Origin: Thermoprotei archaeon
GTDB taxonomy: Archaea > Thermoproteota > Nitrososphaeria > Geothermarchaeales > JDFR-13
NCBI GenBank assembly: GCA_015661745.1
Contig: DQVL01000131.1
Coordinates: 1 to 19,251, forward strand
Direction: 5' to 3'
Length of the DNA stretch: 19,251 nt
Numbering within the stretch: position 1 is the stretch's first letter; every line of letters begins with the position of its first letter. The translations under genes and the position numbers were made by a program. Positions 1 to 7,254 of the stretch are shown one piece after another. A model generated the notes under the pieces. That model had not been told where the DNA came from and did not search any database. It saw nothing but the letters and a program-made list of their open reading frames with translations.

Positions 1-396
1 GATAATAATGGGGTAATGGTCACGTTGAATATGGAGGTATTTAAACTTGTTAAGTGGGCATTAGATAATAAAGCCCTAGTCTCTACACTCTCCTGGAATA
101 ACCCAATAAAAGCCTATAAAGCTTTAAAGACATTCGATATCTTAAGCCTATTCCACTATCTAACTATTGAGGATACACCTCATAAAGATGAGATGATTAA
201 AAAGCTCCTTAAAAGAATTGAATTAGATTATAGATTAAGTTTTAAACCCAGTGAGATAGTATATATTGACGATAGAGATATCCATATAAGGGATATAAAT
301 AAAAATGTTGGTGACATCCTATTCCTACATTATTCAAAGGAGGTACATACAATGGATGAAGCAGTGAATATGATAACTAGGCATATAGAGATTTGA
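1..396 (+). CDS. Magnesium-dependent phosphatase-1-like HAD phosphatase, 5'-truncated by the window edge
   Basis: HAD-superfamily phosphatase of the MDP-1 / HAD-IIIC type; substrate unknown. The frame is open from base 1, and the residues before the first ATG (DNNGV at bases 1-15) fit the family's 'D..GV.V.L' stretch, so the real start lies outside the window and the ATG at 16 is probably internal. Visible motifs are the motif II region STLSWNNP around residues 23-30 counted from that ATG, a helix rich in Lys/Arg, and the acidic motif III VYIDDRDIHIRD around residues 82-93. The nucleophile motif DxD at the N-terminus is off the window. It ends with TGA at 394-396 and is followed 38 bp later by the PLP enzyme on the same strand, so the two may be cotranscribed. 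Family assignment is by motif recall and is fairly secure. Confidence 0.72.
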   Translation, partial: DNNGVMVTLNMEVFKLVKWALDNKALVSTLSWNNPIKAYKALKTFDILSLFHYLTIEDTPHKDEMIKKLLKRIELDYRLSFKPSEIVYIDDRDIHIRDINKNVGDILFLHYSKEVHTMDEAVNMITRHIEI

Positions 397-434
397 ACCC
401 AGATTAAAACATCAATTGATAAATATTATATGAG

Positions 435-1825
435 ATGATTAGATGGGAGAGGCTTAATAAAGATGAAATTATGAAGGTTCTTGACGACCTATCATCTAAC
501 GACCATGAAATTGAGGGAGGGAGACTTTTAGCCATATATATGACCCTGGCATAGATGAATTAAAGGAGATCTCTATATCAGCATATCTAAAATATATTGA
601 TAAAACCATGCTGAATTTCGCTATATTCCCTAGTATACTCAAGATGGAGAGGGAGGTCATCCATATAGTCAAGAAACTTCTAAATGGAGGTGATGAGGTT
701 GCTGGGAACTATACATATGGGGGTACAGAGAGTATCTTCCTAGCTCTAAAGACGGCTAGAGACTATATGAAGGCGAATAGGGATATAACTAAACCAAATA
801 TTGTTATACCCTATACAGGCCACCCAGCATTTTTAAAATCTGCTGACTACCTAGATATTGAAGTTAGATATGCATCATTAACAGATGAATATACTGTCGA
901 TGTAGATGATCTAAATAAAAAGATAGATAGGCATACAATAGCTATTATAGGTTCAGCACCCAACTACCCATATGGAACCATGGATAATATAAAGGCTTTA
1001 TCAGAGATAGCTTTGGAGAAGGATATATGGCTACATGTAGATGCATGTATAGGAGGGTTTGTACTCCCCTTCCTTAAAGATCTGGGGTTGGATATCCCAC
1101 CATATGACTTTACACTTGAAGGAGTATCATCTATATCAATTGATCTACATAAATATGGATATACACCAAAAGGTGGATCCATAATCCTATATAGAAATAG
1201 GGGTTATAGACTCCACCAAATATATATAAATGCATCATGGCCTGGATATCCACTAGTAAATACAACTGTATTATCAAGTAGATCCGCAGGTCCCCTAGCC
1301 GCTGCCTATACAACCCTTAAATATCTAGGCTATAGAGGCTATTTAGAACTTACAAAGAAGATTTTAGAGGCTAAAGAGGAGATTATGGATGGTCTTGAAA
1401 GACTTGGTTTCAGGATATTGGGGAAGCCAGTCTCGAGTATAGTTACATTTACATCTGATGATATAGACCTTTTCATACTAGCTGAAAAGATGAGGAGTAA
1501 AGGATGGTATATACAGCTACAGCCAGGATCTTTAAAGATGGGGTTCCCACCATCTATACACCTAACAATATCTCCTGTACATAGCGTCACATCCAGTGAG
1601 TTTATAGAGGATCTAAAACAGGTTGTAGAGGAGGTTAGAGATTACCATATTGAAATTCCTGATGAGATATCTTCACTAAAAAACCTTGATGAATTAATTG
1701 AGTTACTTGGACTTAAAGACCTCAGTTTCAATAGGATGGATCTAGTCAATAGATTAATATATATGTTACCACCTGAAGAGGTTGAGAAGGTATTCAAGGA
1801 GGTTATTAACAAGATATATCCATAA
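435..1825 (+). CDS. Sphingosine-1-phosphate lyase-like PLP-dependent decarboxylase, frameshifted near the N-terminus
   Basis: Group II PLP decarboxylase fold, closest to sphingosine-1-phosphate lyases; the true substrate in an archaeon is unknown (phosphorylated long-chain base or an amino acid). From base 608 a 405-residue frame carries FPSILKMERE, the cofactor loop TYGGTESI, GSAPNYPYGTMDNI, the PLP-Asp region HVDACIGG and the Schiff-base motif SIDLHKYGYTPKG, whose Lys codon is 1151-1153. Homology does not begin at 608: coding continues upstream in that frame to about base 539 (YDPGIDELKEIS), and further upstream in a different frame from ATG 435 (MIRWERLNKDE...GGRLLA). Joining them needs one extra base (or two fewer) near 534-541, giving about 463 residues, normal for the family. 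The upstream frame otherwise stops with TAG at 552-554. A possible TTAAAA box lies at 404-409. The 3' end abuts the convergent kinase with no gap. Confidence 0.8.
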
Positions 1826-3373
1826 CTATTTATTGAGGCTATGGAACACCCTCCTCAATCTCTTATATAGAGATTTATAAATGCTATACATCTTTTCATA
1901 TACTTTACTCCTCTCAGGATCTGGATTAAATATTCTATCTACCTTAAATCTAGAGCCTGCATCTATAAAGTCTCTATATACCTCCATACCTATAGCTACA
2001 AACACTGCAGACCCCCTTAAACCAGCGTCTTCAGGTTGGTACATCCTTATAATTGGTATACCAAGTACATCAGCAAGTATTTGACACCATAAATCAGATT
2101 TTATCCCGCCACCTACAGCCTTAACACCCTTAGATAGAGGCACCTTAACACCAAAGTATTCCATGGACCATCTAATATTATATGCAACCCCCTCCAGAAC
2201 AGCTCTAATAAGATATTTAGAGTCATGTTCAAAACTCAGGTTAATATATCCACCTCTTACATATGGATCATCTATTGGAGACCGTTCACCAAACAGCCAT
2301 GGAATAAATATTAGTCCCTTAGACCCAGGCTCAACCTCACCGGCCAACCTATCCAACTCTATATAATCCCCATTAAATCCTAGGATTTTTGAAATGTGAT
2401 TAAGTGCGGATCCTGCCACCTCCTGCTCAGCTATATATAAATATTTTCCTGGAATCCCACTTAATATTGAACCCATATAATGACTTATATCTAGGAGCCT
2501 CTTAGGTGTATGGGCAGCTAACCAGCTACTAGTCCCTAGATATATATGTGGCTCATAATCATTTATAGCTCCACTACCTACGGCGGATGCAGTTAGATCC
2601 CCAGCACCTACATATACGGGTAGACCCTCTCTAAGCCCCATCTCTGAAGATGCATCCTCAGTTAGATATCCAGCAACATCAGTAGAATACTTTATATCTG
2701 GCAACATAGAGATATCTATTCCATATCTAACCGTTAACTCCCTACTCCAATATGCTCTATAACCCCTTGTATCAGCAAGCCATGTCAAACTGGCTTCATC
2801 CATACTAGTCACTATTGAGTTAGTTGACTTAAGTATCAAGTAACCCTTAACATCGACGAATTTATATGTCGATCTATAGAGATCACTTTCATAATCCCGT
2901 ATCCATATAATCTTCGATATGGGATCCTTACCAGTCTTACTTGGAGCGCCTCCAGTCAACCTAAGTAACCTAATTAGATGGAATATATTATATCCAGATA
3001 CTTTAAAGAGTCCTTTAAAGACCTCTCTAGGTAGACCCGATGCTCTCTCGTCAAGCCATATAATAATATTCCTCAGGGGATGATAACCATTATCTATTGG
3101 TAGGACACCAGCCATATGAGCTGTATATATAACGGCTGAGACATCTTCATAAAACCTATTTTTAGAGAGTTTAGATGATAGGTTAATAACGTGTCTCCAT
3201 AATGAATCGGGTGATACCTCAGCATATCCACTGGCCGGAAAAATAATCTTAGCAGGTTCTATAGCTTTAGAAACAGTTCTGAATGTTTCGAGATCAATTA
3301 TACCTGCCTTCACATATGTAGATCCAATATCAAATGATAATACATATTTACCATCCTTAGAAGCTGTGCACAT
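1826..3373 (-). CDS. FGGY-family carbohydrate kinase (xylulokinase-like)
   Basis: Cytosolic sugar kinase transferring the ATP gamma-phosphate to a pentulose or related polyol; the exact sugar is not readable. Seen: N-terminal ATPase-fold motif FDIGSTYVKAG (residues 14-24), IIWLDERASG, the GGAPSKTGKDPISKIIW segment, the catalytic-base motif VGAGDLTASAVGSG with Asp259, LGTSSW, and the C-terminal nucleotide-binding run AVGGGIKSDLWCQILADVLG. Length 515 fits XylB/FGGY (about 480-520). I chose ATG at 3373; a TTG one codon upstream is the alternative. A TATA-like TTTAAA at 3400-3405 is 27 nt upstream of that ATG, which fits a leaderless or nearly leaderless message. No sugar transporter or isomerase is next to it, so context does not help with the substrate. 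It converges directly on the PLP enzyme. Confidence 0.85.
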   Translation of the reverse strand: MCTASKDGKYVLSFDIGSTYVKAGIIDLETFRTVSKAIEPAKIIFPASGYAEVSPDSLWRHVINLSSKLSKNRFYEDVSAVIYTAHMAGVLPIDNGYHPLRNIIIWLDERASGLPREVFKGLFKVSGYNIFHLIRLLRLTGGAPSKTGKDPISKIIWIRDYESDLYRSTYKFVDVKGYLILKSTNSIVTSMDEASLTWLADTRGYRAYWSRELTVRYGIDISMLPDIKYSTDVAGYLTEDASSEMGLREGLPVYVGAGDLTASAVGSGAINDYEPHIYLGTSSWLAAHTPKRLLDISHYMGSILSGIPGKYLYIAEQEVAGSALNHISKILGFNGDYIELDRLAGEVEPGSKGLIFIPWLFGERSPIDDPYVRGGYINLSFEHDSKYLIRAVLEGVAYNIRWSMEYFGVKVPLSKGVKAVGGGIKSDLWCQILADVLGIPIIRMYQPEDAGLRGSAVFVAIGMEVYRDFIDAGSRFKVDRIFNPDPERSKVYEKMYSIYKSLYKRLRRVFHSLNK

Positions 3374-3387
3374 CAAATAATAGAAAC

Positions 3388-3430
3388 ATAGTAAGACAGT
3401 TTAAAGAGTATAGAAAAACTATCTTACTAT
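3388..3430. promoter_or_regulatory. Inverted repeat over the kinase TATA box (candidate operator)
   Basis: The arms ATAGTAAGACAGTTT (3388-3402) and AAACTATCTTACTAT (3416-3430) are complementary at 14 of 15 positions across a 13-nt spacer. On the minus strand the TATA-like TTTAAA (3400-3405) sits at the inner edge of one arm, 27 nt before the kinase ATG. A dimeric repressor bound here would block TBP/TFB. The repeat is directly seen; the operator role is inferred. Confidence 0.5.
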
Positions 3431-3548
3431 AGAGACGATATAACCTTAGAACCATATATATGTAGTAGAAGAACCTAGTTGATACGTTAGTCTATAGAAA
3501 CAATCAATAGGATTTAAATTATTTACTATATATCTATCAACAATAGAT

Positions 3549-3559
3549 AAAAAGGGGGG
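3549..3559 (-). terminator. C6-T5 tract directly after the DUF981 stop codon
   Basis: Reading the minus strand, the TAA stop of the DUF981 gene is followed immediately by six C, five T and ATC. Archaeal RNA polymerase terminates on short T-runs without needing a hairpin. A closely similar C6...TTTTTATC sequence follows the YHS gene at 6878-6891. Confidence 0.4.
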
Positions 3560-4147
3560 TTAACCCTGTTCTAGGAATGAGGCTATATGTCCAAATACAG
3601 CGTTGTATCCTATATATATTGCTAGTATACCTCCGATGAAGAGGAGAAGTATAAATAGATATGCAGCATACTTCCTACTACTCTCAAAGGCTAACAATGG
3701 GGATAACACAGCTGCCACTCCTATAGAGATATACATTAAACCAGAGAATAGAGGGTTTCTAGTTAATGAATAAGTCCATATAGCTAGACCATAGAATATA
3801 ACCGGTAGACCTAGAGCTGATATCCCATATAAGACACCCCTAATATCAAGATTATATATATTTGAGAAGCCCAGCAACATTAAAGCAACACCGTATATGG
3901 GCCAGGCATCAGACAATACTATGTTATAGGGACCTGGTAGAGGCCAGGTGAAGCTTGCCCATAAACCGGTTAAGAAGCTATAGATACCAAAAAGAAGGTA
4001 GAAATATCCTAAACCTCTATTAATTTCATAGATACGATCACCATATTTACCGGGGTTTATGAAGTTGATATATATCCAGAATATCGTTAGTAGGAGTGAT
4101 GAACCAAGTAGTACAAGCCATAAATCAAGGAGATTTATAAATGCCAT
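3560..4147 (-). CDS. DUF981-family multipass membrane protein
   Basis: Small integral membrane protein of the archaeal DUF981 family; function unknown. About six hydrophobic segments are visible: residues 6-30, 44-66, 79-95, 104-125, 130-152 and 162-185 approximately. The family hallmark FTWPLPGPYNI follows the second segment, and the protein ends with a GHIASF motif also typical of the family. About 195 residues is the usual size. I prefer ATG at 4147, because the TATA box at 4181-4188 predicts transcription starting near 4158; this would exclude the TTG at 4159 and leave a roughly 11-nt leader. It has its own promoter and a T-run terminator, so it is probably monocistronic despite lying downstream of the ABC transporter pair. 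Confidence 0.78.
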   Translation of the reverse strand: MAFINLLDLWLVLLGSSLLLTIFWIYINFINPGKYGDRIYEINRGLGYFYLLFGIYSFLTGLWASFTWPLPGPYNIVLSDAWPIYGVALMLLGFSNIYNLDIRGVLYGISALGLPVIFYGLAIWTYSLTRNPLFSGLMYISIGVAAVLSPLLAFESSRKYAAYLFILLLFIGGILAIYIGYNAVFGHIASFLEQG

Positions 4148-4180
4148 TATAGACACCAATGTCTAAATTAATATATGAAA

Positions 4181-4188
4181 TATATAAA
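4181..4188 (-). promoter_or_regulatory. TATA box for the DUF981 gene
   Basis: The minus strand reads CTTTTATATA over 4181-4190, a good archaeal TATA box. Its centre is about 26 nt from a transcript start near 4158, just upstream of ATG 4147. The surrounding 4160-4261 gap is otherwise plain AT-rich DNA with no gene that I can see. Confidence 0.5.
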
Positions 4189-4261
4189 AGAGTGATTAAA
4201 ATATTATAGATTTATATAAACATTATCTTTTTTTTAATAAATATATATTTATATATATCAC

Positions 4262-5014
4262 TTAGGTCCAGCCCCCACCCTCCATCCTCCTCTCATATAA
4301 ATATATACCTGTAGTAGTCATCGCTATCATAAAGGCTATAAGAACCACTAGTGAATAGGTGGGATCCGCCTCTGTCTGTATACCTAGCCCCCATCTAAAT
4401 AGTTCGGCAGCGTGGGTTAGAGGGTTTATGGCTGCTGGAGCCGAGTAGTATGGAGGCATAAACGCCTTTGGATAGAATACTGTACTCAACCTAATTATGA
4501 ATGCATCTATCGCTCCAAGCAATATATCAGTTTTATCACCTGATTTTAGGAATGAGACGATACTTATACCAAGTCCTGCTACTCCAAATGATAGGAGGAG
4601 GAGGCCTATCGAAGCCTCTATAAAAACTGGTATATCTCTAACTCCAATTATATATAATGTGAATATTAATGGGGGGAGAGTAGCTATCAAACTTCTTAAT
4701 CCCCCTCCTATCGCTCTACCAATTATTAAGACCCTTCTATTTATGGGGAGGCTTAACAGATAATCTACGAAGCCGTGTTCAGCCTCTTCAGATATATCGA
4801 AAGCCACGAACATAGCTGTTGAGTATAATGTAGCTACATATATACCCGCTGCATAATAGAATAGATAGTCCTCTACAATAACTAGATATGATATTGCAAG
4901 CCCAAATATAGTTACTTGTAGAAAGTACCATAGCCATCTAATGACTAGAAAGAGTTTATACTGTATAAGGAGGCGGAGATCCCTCTCAATGACAAGGATT
5001 AGATGACTAAACAT
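4262..5014 (-). CDS. ABC-2 type transporter permease
   Basis: Membrane subunit of an ABC-2 exporter, partner of the ATPase encoded just upstream. The protein has an N-terminal amphipathic start (MFSHLILVIERDLRLLIQYK), then about six membrane segments, with the family layout of a long charged intracellular loop EEAEHGFVDYLLSLPINRR after the second segment and SAPAAINPLTHAAELFRWG before the last one. Length from this start is 250 residues, normal for ABC-2 permeases. The frame is open to a start at 5065, but that would overlap the ATPase gene by 50 bp. ATG 5014 follows an AAGGAGG ribosome site and starts one base after the ATPase stop, so it is clearly better. The exported substrate is not readable. 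Confidence 0.85.
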   Translation of the reverse strand: MFSHLILVIERDLRLLIQYKLFLVIRWLWYFLQVTIFGLAISYLVIVEDYLFYYAAGIYVATLYSTAMFVAFDISEEAEHGFVDYLLSLPINRRVLIIGRAIGGGLRSLIATLPPLIFTLYIIGVRDIPVFIEASIGLLLLSFGVAGLGISIVSFLKSGDKTDILLGAIDAFIIRLSTVFYPKAFMPPYYSAPAAINPLTHAAELFRWGLGIQTEADPTYSLVVLIAFMIAMTTTGIYLYERRMEGGGWT

Positions 5015-5015
5015 T

Positions 5016-5972
5016 TTAGACAGCCTCCTTAATCCTAGATCCAGTGTAATGTATGAATACATCATCTAGAGTTGGCTCTCTCATATTTACAGACTTTACA
5101 TTTACACCATTCTTAATTAGATCCTCAAGTATTCTAGGTAGGAGCTCCTCCACCTTATTCAGATAGATCCTAATCATTGAATCTATAATCTCAACTTTAC
5201 TTACTTCACTATACCCCCTTAGTCTATCGATCAAACCATTTGTTAAGACACCATCATAAACGACCTCCAATATATCCCCACCAGGTATGGTATCCTTAAG
5301 TTCCTTGGGTGTCCCAACAGCTACTATCCTACCTTTATATATAATTCCTATTCTATCTGAAAGGACGTCAGCCTCATAAAGTTCATTGGTAGCCAGTATA
5401 ACTGTAGATCCATCATCCCTAAGACCTTTAATCATATCCCAGATCATATGTTTTCCCGATACATCTATCTGGGCGGTGGGTTCATCAAATATCGCTATTT
5501 TAGGCTTCTGAATAAATACCTTGGCCACCTCAACCCTCTTCCTCATCCCTCCGGAAAGTTCAAACGCCTTCTTATTCCGGGATTCCCACATATCAAAAGT
5601 CGTTAAAATATCCTTGACAACCTCCCTAGCTTTATATCCTCTATAACCACTTACTTTGGCATGCCATATAAGGATCTCATATGGTGTATGGATCCAGAAT
5701 AGTTTTGGATCTTGAAAGGCTATTCCGACTAGAGACCTTACCTTTTCTGGGTCCTTCCTAATATCATATCCATATATATATGCAGTTCCTTCACTAGGTC
5801 TTAAAACAGTTATTAACATTAACAATGTAGTTGATTTACCCGCTCCATTTGGACCTAAAAACCCGAATATCTCCCTCTCATACACCTCCAAGTTTATATG
5901 ATCGACAGCTAAGTAATTTCCATAGTATTTGGTTAGATCAACTATCTTAATTGCTATATTACCGACATCCAT
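5016..5972 (-). CDS. ABC transporter ATP-binding protein (ABC-2/DrrA type), H-loop His replaced by Asn
   Basis: Nucleotide-binding subunit of the exporter formed with the downstream permease. Numbering from ATG 5972: Walker A GPNGAGKST at 40-48, Q-loop Gln87 (IAFQDP), signature LSGGM at 139-143, Walker B IAIFDEP ending at 165, then the D-loop QID. The switch position reads LATNELYEAD, so Asn196 takes the place of the conserved H-loop His. After about residue 215 (YKGRIVAVGTPKEL) there is a C-terminal extension of about 100 residues typical of DrrA-like ATPases. A GTG at 5984 is the alternative start; a TATA-like TTTATTTA near 6012-6019 would place transcription near 5989 and fits either. One base separates its stop from the permease ATG. 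Confidence 0.9.
   Translation of the reverse strand: MDVGNIAIKIVDLTKYYGNYLAVDHINLEVYEREIFGFLGPNGAGKSTTLLMLITVLRPSEGTAYIYGYDIRKDPEKVRSLVGIAFQDPKLFWIHTPYEILIWHAKVSGYRGYKAREVVKDILTTFDMWESRNKKAFELSGGMRKRVEVAKVFIQKPKIAIFDEPTAQIDVSGKHMIWDMIKGLRDDGSTVILATNELYEADVLSDRIGIIYKGRIVAVGTPKELKDTIPGGDILEVVYDGVLTNGLIDRLRGYSEVSKVEIIDSMIRIYLNKVEELLPRILEDLIKNGVNVKSVNMREPTLDDVFIHYTGSRIKEAV
5024..5030 (-). promoter_or_regulatory. Ribosome binding site AAGGAGG deciding the permease start
   Basis: AAGGAGG on the minus strand lies 9 nt before ATG 5014, inside the last codons of the ATPase gene. It fixes the start and indicates translation of the permease from the ATPase message. Confidence 0.65.
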
Positions 5973-6113
5973 CCTTCCAACCACAAAAACAAATTTTTAT
6001 GACATATCCATAAATAAAGATTGACATAGAACTATAGAGATGATTTTTGACATTTATAATACTTATCTTTAATGAATTCTAGACTTATAGGTTAGAAGAC
6101 TATCTAAATTCAC

Positions 6114-6875
6114 ATGATGACTAGGTTAAAAGAGGTTTTAAAAAGGGGTTTTGAGAAACCATTGATAGGATTCTCTGTATATGACTATTTCGGAGCCAAA
6201 CTAGTAGATAAATTTGAAGAAGTAGATTTCGTCCTTGTTGGAGATAGTCTATCCATGGTATTTAAGGGTAGACCCGATGTTAGACATGTAGATATGGATG
6301 ATATGCTATACCACCTTGAGATAGTCAGACATGTTATAAAGGATAAACCGGTTATACTGGATATGCCATTAGGCTCATATGAAGATCCTATGAAGGCATA
6401 TGAAAATGTATCAAAAGCTATTTCTAGGGGAGCCGACGGGGTAATGATTGAAGGGATATATAGATCTACTATGGAGATGTTATCTGATGAGGATATAGAC
6501 TTTATAGTCCATCTTGGATATAAGCCAAAGTATGATGAGAAACCTAGGATATATAGGGATTATAATAGTCTATTGAGAGAAGCCATTTTATGTCAGGAGT
6601 TAGGAGCAGAAGCTATAAAACTTGAGTTGGTCGAGAGTAATGTAGCTAAGATGGTTAAAGAGAAACTTGATATACCAGTACTTGGTGTAGGTTCCGGTCC
6701 ATATCTCGATGGACATATACTTGTACTATATGACTTCCTAGGTATGTATCCCGATCTAAAAGCTAGATTTGTCAGGAGATATATCGACTTATTTAGCCTA
6801 GCTGAGGAGGCGTTATCAAAGTTAATAAAAGATATAATTTCTGGATCTTACCCATCAACTAACGAGTTCTACTAG
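6114..6875 (+). CDS. panB: Divergent 3-methyl-2-oxobutanoate hydroxymethyltransferase (PanB) homologue
   Basis: PanB family, TIM barrel; canonical members transfer a hydroxymethyl group from 5,10-methylene-tetrahydrofolate (tetrahydromethanopterin in archaea) to ketoisovalerate for pantothenate/CoA synthesis. Seen: YDYFGAKL, VGDSL with Asp44-Ser45, ILDMPLGSYE with Asp83, Glu113, HLGYKP with His133, the catalytic-type Glu171 in IKLELV, and GVGSGPYLDGHILVLYDFLG. The three Mg ligands and the catalytic Glu are therefore present. Odd points: the Lys preceding the metal-binding Glu (KxEGG in most PanB) is Met111, and the usual 'GG(Y/F)(R/K)VQG' lid after HLGLTP is replaced by KYDEKPRIYRDY. Length 253 is slightly short. 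ATGATG at the start leaves two start options; a weak TTATA lies about 27 nt upstream. It is the only plus-strand gene here and is divergent from the ABC ATPase. Either a fast-evolving PanB or a relative with another substrate. Confidence 0.75.
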   Translation: MMTRLKEVLKRGFEKPLIGFSVYDYFGAKLVDKFEEVDFVLVGDSLSMVFKGRPDVRHVDMDDMLYHLEIVRHVIKDKPVILDMPLGSYEDPMKAYENVSKAISRGADGVMIEGIYRSTMEMLSDEDIDFIVHLGYKPKYDEKPRIYRDYNSLLREAILCQELGAEAIKLELVESNVAKMVKEKLDIPVLGVGSGPYLDGHILVLYDFLGMYPDLKARFVRRYIDLFSLAEEALSKLIKDIISGSYPSTNEFY

Positions 6876-6877
6876 AT

Positions 6878-6891
6878 AAAAAGATGGGGGG
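6878..6891 (-). terminator. C6-ATC-T5 tract after the YHS gene
   Basis: The minus strand after the YHS TAA stop reads C A, six C, ATC, five T, ATC. It is a plausible T-run terminator in the 18-bp gap between two convergent genes. Confidence 0.4.
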
Positions 6892-6893
6892 TG

Positions 6894-7172
6894 TTAGCAG
6901 CATCCACAGCCTTCGTCATCGCCATGATGATGGTGATGATGTTCATGGTGGTGTCCATGATGATGCTCGTGGTGATGCCCATGACCATGCTCATGTTCTT
7001 CCATCCCAGGCATTCCTTTAGGACCATGCTCAAGATAATAATCGGGGTCCTTTTCAAAAGCAGTCTTACATTGTGGACTGCAGAAATAGTATATAGTTCC
7101 TCTATATACAGTCTTTGCAGCGGCCTCCGATGGATTAACTTCCATACCACATACTGGATCCTTAGCCATCAT
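6894..7172 (-). CDS. YHS-domain metal-binding protein with His-rich tail
   Basis: Small protein of 92 residues, probably a cytosolic copper (or other soft-metal) binder or chaperone. Residues 4-48 are a YHS domain: KDPVCGMEV with Cys8, then IYYFCSPQCKTAFEKDPDYYL with Cys31 and Cys35, the TRASH-like cysteine set. Residues 60-83 are nearly all histidine (18 of 24), and the protein ends CGCC, so the tail alone offers many metal ligands. An ATG also occurs one codon later. GGTGA lies a few bases before the start, and a TTTAAATA box at 7206-7213 suggests its own promoter. It is downstream of the Cu+ ATPase gene on the same strand, but a T-run between them argues for separate transcription. The context points to copper delivery to, or buffering for, the ATPase. 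Confidence 0.85.
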   Translation of the reverse strand: MMAKDPVCGMEVNPSEAAAKTVYRGTIYYFCSPQCKTAFEKDPDYYLEHGPKGMPGMEEHEHGHGHHHEHHHGHHHEHHHHHHGDDEGCGCC

Positions 7173-7205
7173 AAATCACCTTATATATAAATATTGCTAT
7201 AAGAA

Positions 7206-7213
7206 TATTTAAA
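7206..7213 (-). promoter_or_regulatory. TATA box for the YHS gene
   Basis: The minus strand reads TTTAAATA, centred about 26 nt from a predicted start near 7183, which leaves a short leader containing AAGGTGAT before the ATG at 7172. A second AT-rich run, TTATATATAA around 7181-7190, is too close to the start codon to serve as the TATA box. Confidence 0.4.
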
Positions 7214-7219
7214 CCATTC

Positions 7220-7232
7220 AAAAAAAATTTTT
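7220..7232 (-). terminator. T-run terminator after the copper ATPase
   Basis: About 25 bp past the ATPase stop the minus strand has five A followed by an unbroken run of eight T (7227-7220). This is the expected form of an archaeal terminator and separates the ATPase from the YHS gene. Confidence 0.45.
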
Positions 7233-7254
7233 AGTGGTGGGTAGGGGCCGTTCT

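Noticed and set aside
964..1590. Minus-strand open frames within the PLP enzyme (964-1182, 1131-1313, 1339-1590)
   Set aside because: They overlap conserved PLP-enzyme motifs on the plus strand and have no features of their own.
4200..4261. T8 run at 4228-4235 as a terminator for the permease
   Set aside because: The run is on the plus strand, so it reads as A8 in the permease message and cannot serve as its T-run.
5015..5065. Longer permease N-terminus starting at 5065
   Set aside because: It would overlap the ATPase gene by 50 bp, while ATG 5014 has AAGGAGG at good spacing and starts right after the ATPase stop.
6891..7190. Met-rich plus-strand open frame of 99 codons over the YHS gene
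   Set aside because: It is the antisense reading of the His-rich tail (CAT/CAC codons read as ATG/GTG). The minus strand has the recognisable YHS domain, ribosome site and promoter.
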